Part shown: piece by piece, positions 5,361 to 6,261 of the stretch
Layout of the letters: every line of letters starts with the position of its first letter
Position numbering within the stretch: the first letter of the stretch is position 1
Assembly: GCA_945861295.1 (NCBI GenBank)
Contig: CAMAUF010000135.1
Span: 1 to 6,261 of the forward strand
Direction: 5' to 3'
Length of the DNA stretch: 6,261 bases
Source of the DNA: a bacterium
GTDB taxonomy: Bacteria > Chloroflexota > Dehalococcoidia > Tepidiformales > Tepidiformaceae
Program-made: the position numbers and the translations under genes
The notes under the pieces: model-generated
What the model saw: the letters and a program-made list of their open reading frames with translations, nothing else
Databases searched by the model: none
What the model was told of the DNA's origin: nothing

Positions 5361-5908
5361 GGCGTCAGAAACCCCGAATCATAGAAGCGACGGAAGAAGT
5401 CGACGCGCTCGGCGTCGGTACGCTCGACGGTCCGGAGGGCCGTCCGTTCATCCACGCCCATCCCGGTCATGATGCGCCGGGCACGCTGCTGCGGCGAGCC
5501 AGTGATCAGGACGCGGACCGTGTCGATGCGGTCTTTGAGGATCACTCCGGAGGCGTGGCCGACGATGACGCAGCGGCCTTGGTCCGCGACGTCCCGCATA
5601 ACGTCTTCCACGAACCTCCGGTAGTCGGTGGAGGTAAAGAGGGGGCTGGTCGTGAGGGGGAGCGGGTCCGCCCACGCGGCGACCGGCATGCTTGGTGTGC
5701 GTGCGAGCGCCTCAAGGACGCGAGTGAGGAGCGAGGGCGTGTGTTCGGCCTCGCTGACGGTTTCGGGCGAGACACCGGCTTCCTGTGCGGCGGCTTGGAT
5801 CACCTGGTAATCCACCAGCCGGAAGGAGAGACGCTGGGCGATTTCGCGGGCGACTTCTTCGCCCGCGGCGCCCACCTGCCTGGTAACAGACACTACCGCA
5901 GTGTTCAA
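5273..5908 (-). CDS. Cytidylate-kinase-like family protein
   Basis: This 211-residue protein fits the cytidylate-kinase-like family (a P-loop nucleoside monophosphate kinase relative, about 200 residues). The N-terminus VVSVTRQVGAAGEEVAREIAQRL (5-27) is in the place of the nucleotide-binding loop; family members usually read SRQxGSGGxEIA, so this loop is a variant without a Ser/Thr after a Lys. LVDYQVI (31-37) follows. GRCVIVGHASGVIL (111-124) and TVRVLITGSPQQRARRIM (130-147) form central strands with the Arg-rich lid. TDAERVDFFRRFYD (164-177) is the typical R-x5-F-x3-YxD-like segment, and YDLSINTDHI (186-195) the last strand. True cytidylate kinase phosphorylates CMP; most relatives of this type are untested, so the substrate stays open. 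The start is TTG, decided by a perfect AAGGAGG five bases upstream. It starts 50 bases after the HD-GYP gene on the same strand, and its last 88 bases are shared with the lipoprotein frame. Confidence 0.87.
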   Translation of the reverse strand: MNTAVVSVTRQVGAAGEEVAREIAQRLSFRLVDYQVIQAAAQEAGVSPETVSEAEHTPSLLTRVLEALARTPSMPVAAWADPLPLTTSPLFTSTDYRRFVEDVMRDVADQGRCVIVGHASGVILKDRIDTVRVLITGSPQQRARRIMTGMGVDERTALRTVERTDAERVDFFRRFYDSGFLTPCAYDLSINTDHINAVQAARLVVQAAELR

Positions 5909-5913
5909 TCGTG

Positions 5914-5920
5914 CCTCCTT
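5914..5920 (-). promoter_or_regulatory. Perfect Shine-Dalgarno deciding a TTG start
   Basis: AAGGAGG on the minus strand ends five bases before TTG (5906-5908). No ATG or GTG is nearby in that frame, so this site decides the start of the cytidylate-kinase-like gene. Confidence 0.85.
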
Positions 5921-5928
5921 GCCAGCGC

Positions 5929-5934
5929 ATTCTA
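5929..5934 (-). promoter_or_regulatory. Possible -10 element of a promoter for the kinase gene
   Basis: TAGAAT on the minus strand matches the sigma-70 -10 consensus at five of six bases. A transcript starting about seven bases on would begin just before the AAGGAGG ribosome site. The -35 position (5952-5957, CGCCCC) shows no match, so an activator or chance is possible. If real, the kinase, lipoprotein and hydrolase would form a unit separate from the HD-GYP gene. Confidence 0.25.
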
Positions 5935-5958
5935 CGCCATTGCGGCGGCGAGGGGCGG

Positions 5959-6261
5959 TCAGATACTGAAAACCCTGAGCCTCGAAATGAACCGCTCGAC
6001 CAAAGCGCCATCGAAGCGCGTCCCGCCGAGGCCGCGCATGACAGCCACGGCGTCACCGGAAGTCATCGCACGGCGGTAGGGACGGTCGGTCGTGAGGGCG
6101 TCGTAGGCTTCGCAGAGACCGATGATCTGGGATTCGGCGGGCACTTCAACGCCGTGGAGCATCCCAGGATACCCTTTGCCGTCGACGCGCTCGTGGTGGC
6201 AGCCGACCCACCAGGCGGCGGCGCCGAGCCCAGGAATTTCGCTTAACACATCACGGGCATG
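5959..6261 (-). CDS. HD-GYP domain protein, C-terminal end (cut by window edge)
   Basis: The frame is open to the last base, so this is the final 100 residues of a longer protein. It matches the C-terminal half of an HD-GYP cyclic-di-GMP phosphodiesterase domain: a His at the very edge followed by a helix ending IPGL, then HHERVDGKGYP (22-32 of the fragment), which contains the signature HHExxDGxGYP; then EVPAESQIIG (39-48), CEAYDALTTDRPYR (50-63), and the closing helix around GTRFDGALVERF. The HD dyad lies outside the window. By eye, the Asp that ligates the metal in the structurally known HD-GYP protein PmGH (Asp305, in ADxFDA) is Glu51 here; the second Asp (54) is kept. Such proteins usually hydrolyse cyclic-di-GMP and often carry sensory domains at the N-terminus, which cannot be seen here. 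The stop is 50 bases before the kinase gene. Confidence 0.9.
   Translation of the reverse strand, partial: HARDVLSEIPGLGAAAWWVGCHHERVDGKGYPGMLHGVEVPAESQIIGLCEAYDALTTDRPYRRAMTSGDAVAVMRGLGGTRFDGALVERFISRLRVFSI

Overview
The window is GC-rich bacterial chromosomal DNA, densely packed with genes. I see no tRNA, rRNA, insertion sequence, phage gene or CRISPR array. Two short Cys-anchored lipoproteins with Asp- or Gly-rich starts, a cytidylate-kinase-like protein starting at TTG behind a perfect AAGGAGG, and a PaaG-like crotonase together resemble Chloroflexota (Dehalococcoidia or Thermomicrobia relatives). That assignment is a weak inference from protein style; another high-GC phylum is possible.

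Layout. Two genes read rightwards on the left: an unrecognised protein (47-703, possibly starting before the window) and a small lipoprotein (787-1215). The 83-base gap between them carries a chain of inverted repeats and a -10-like box placed as for a leaderless transcript. Everything else reads leftwards. In transcription order from the right edge these are: the C-terminal end of an HD-GYP cyclic-di-GMP phosphodiesterase (cut by the window edge), a cytidylate-kinase-like protein, a second lipoprotein whose signal-peptide region lies inside the end of the kinase gene, a 428-residue alpha/beta hydrolase, a degenerate response regulator with an OmpR-type DNA-binding domain, a PaaG-like crotonase, and a SnoaL/NTF2-like protein. 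The rightward and leftward groups converge with only two bases between their stop codons.

How they may work together. The crotonase and SnoaL-like genes are 30 bases apart, each with a good ribosome binding site, and look like a two-gene unit for acyl-CoA or small-molecule metabolism. The regulator just upstream could control them, but that is inference. Its receiver domain has lost every residue needed for phosphorylation, so it probably responds to something other than a histidine kinase. The kinase, lipoprotein and hydrolase genes are close enough to be cotranscribed, but no shared pathway is evident.

I found no clearly new multi-gene system. The best leads are the unphosphorylatable regulator with a 12-base in-frame duplication at its former phosphorylation loop, the alternating hairpins before the first lipoprotein, and the crotonase that lacks both hydratase glutamates.
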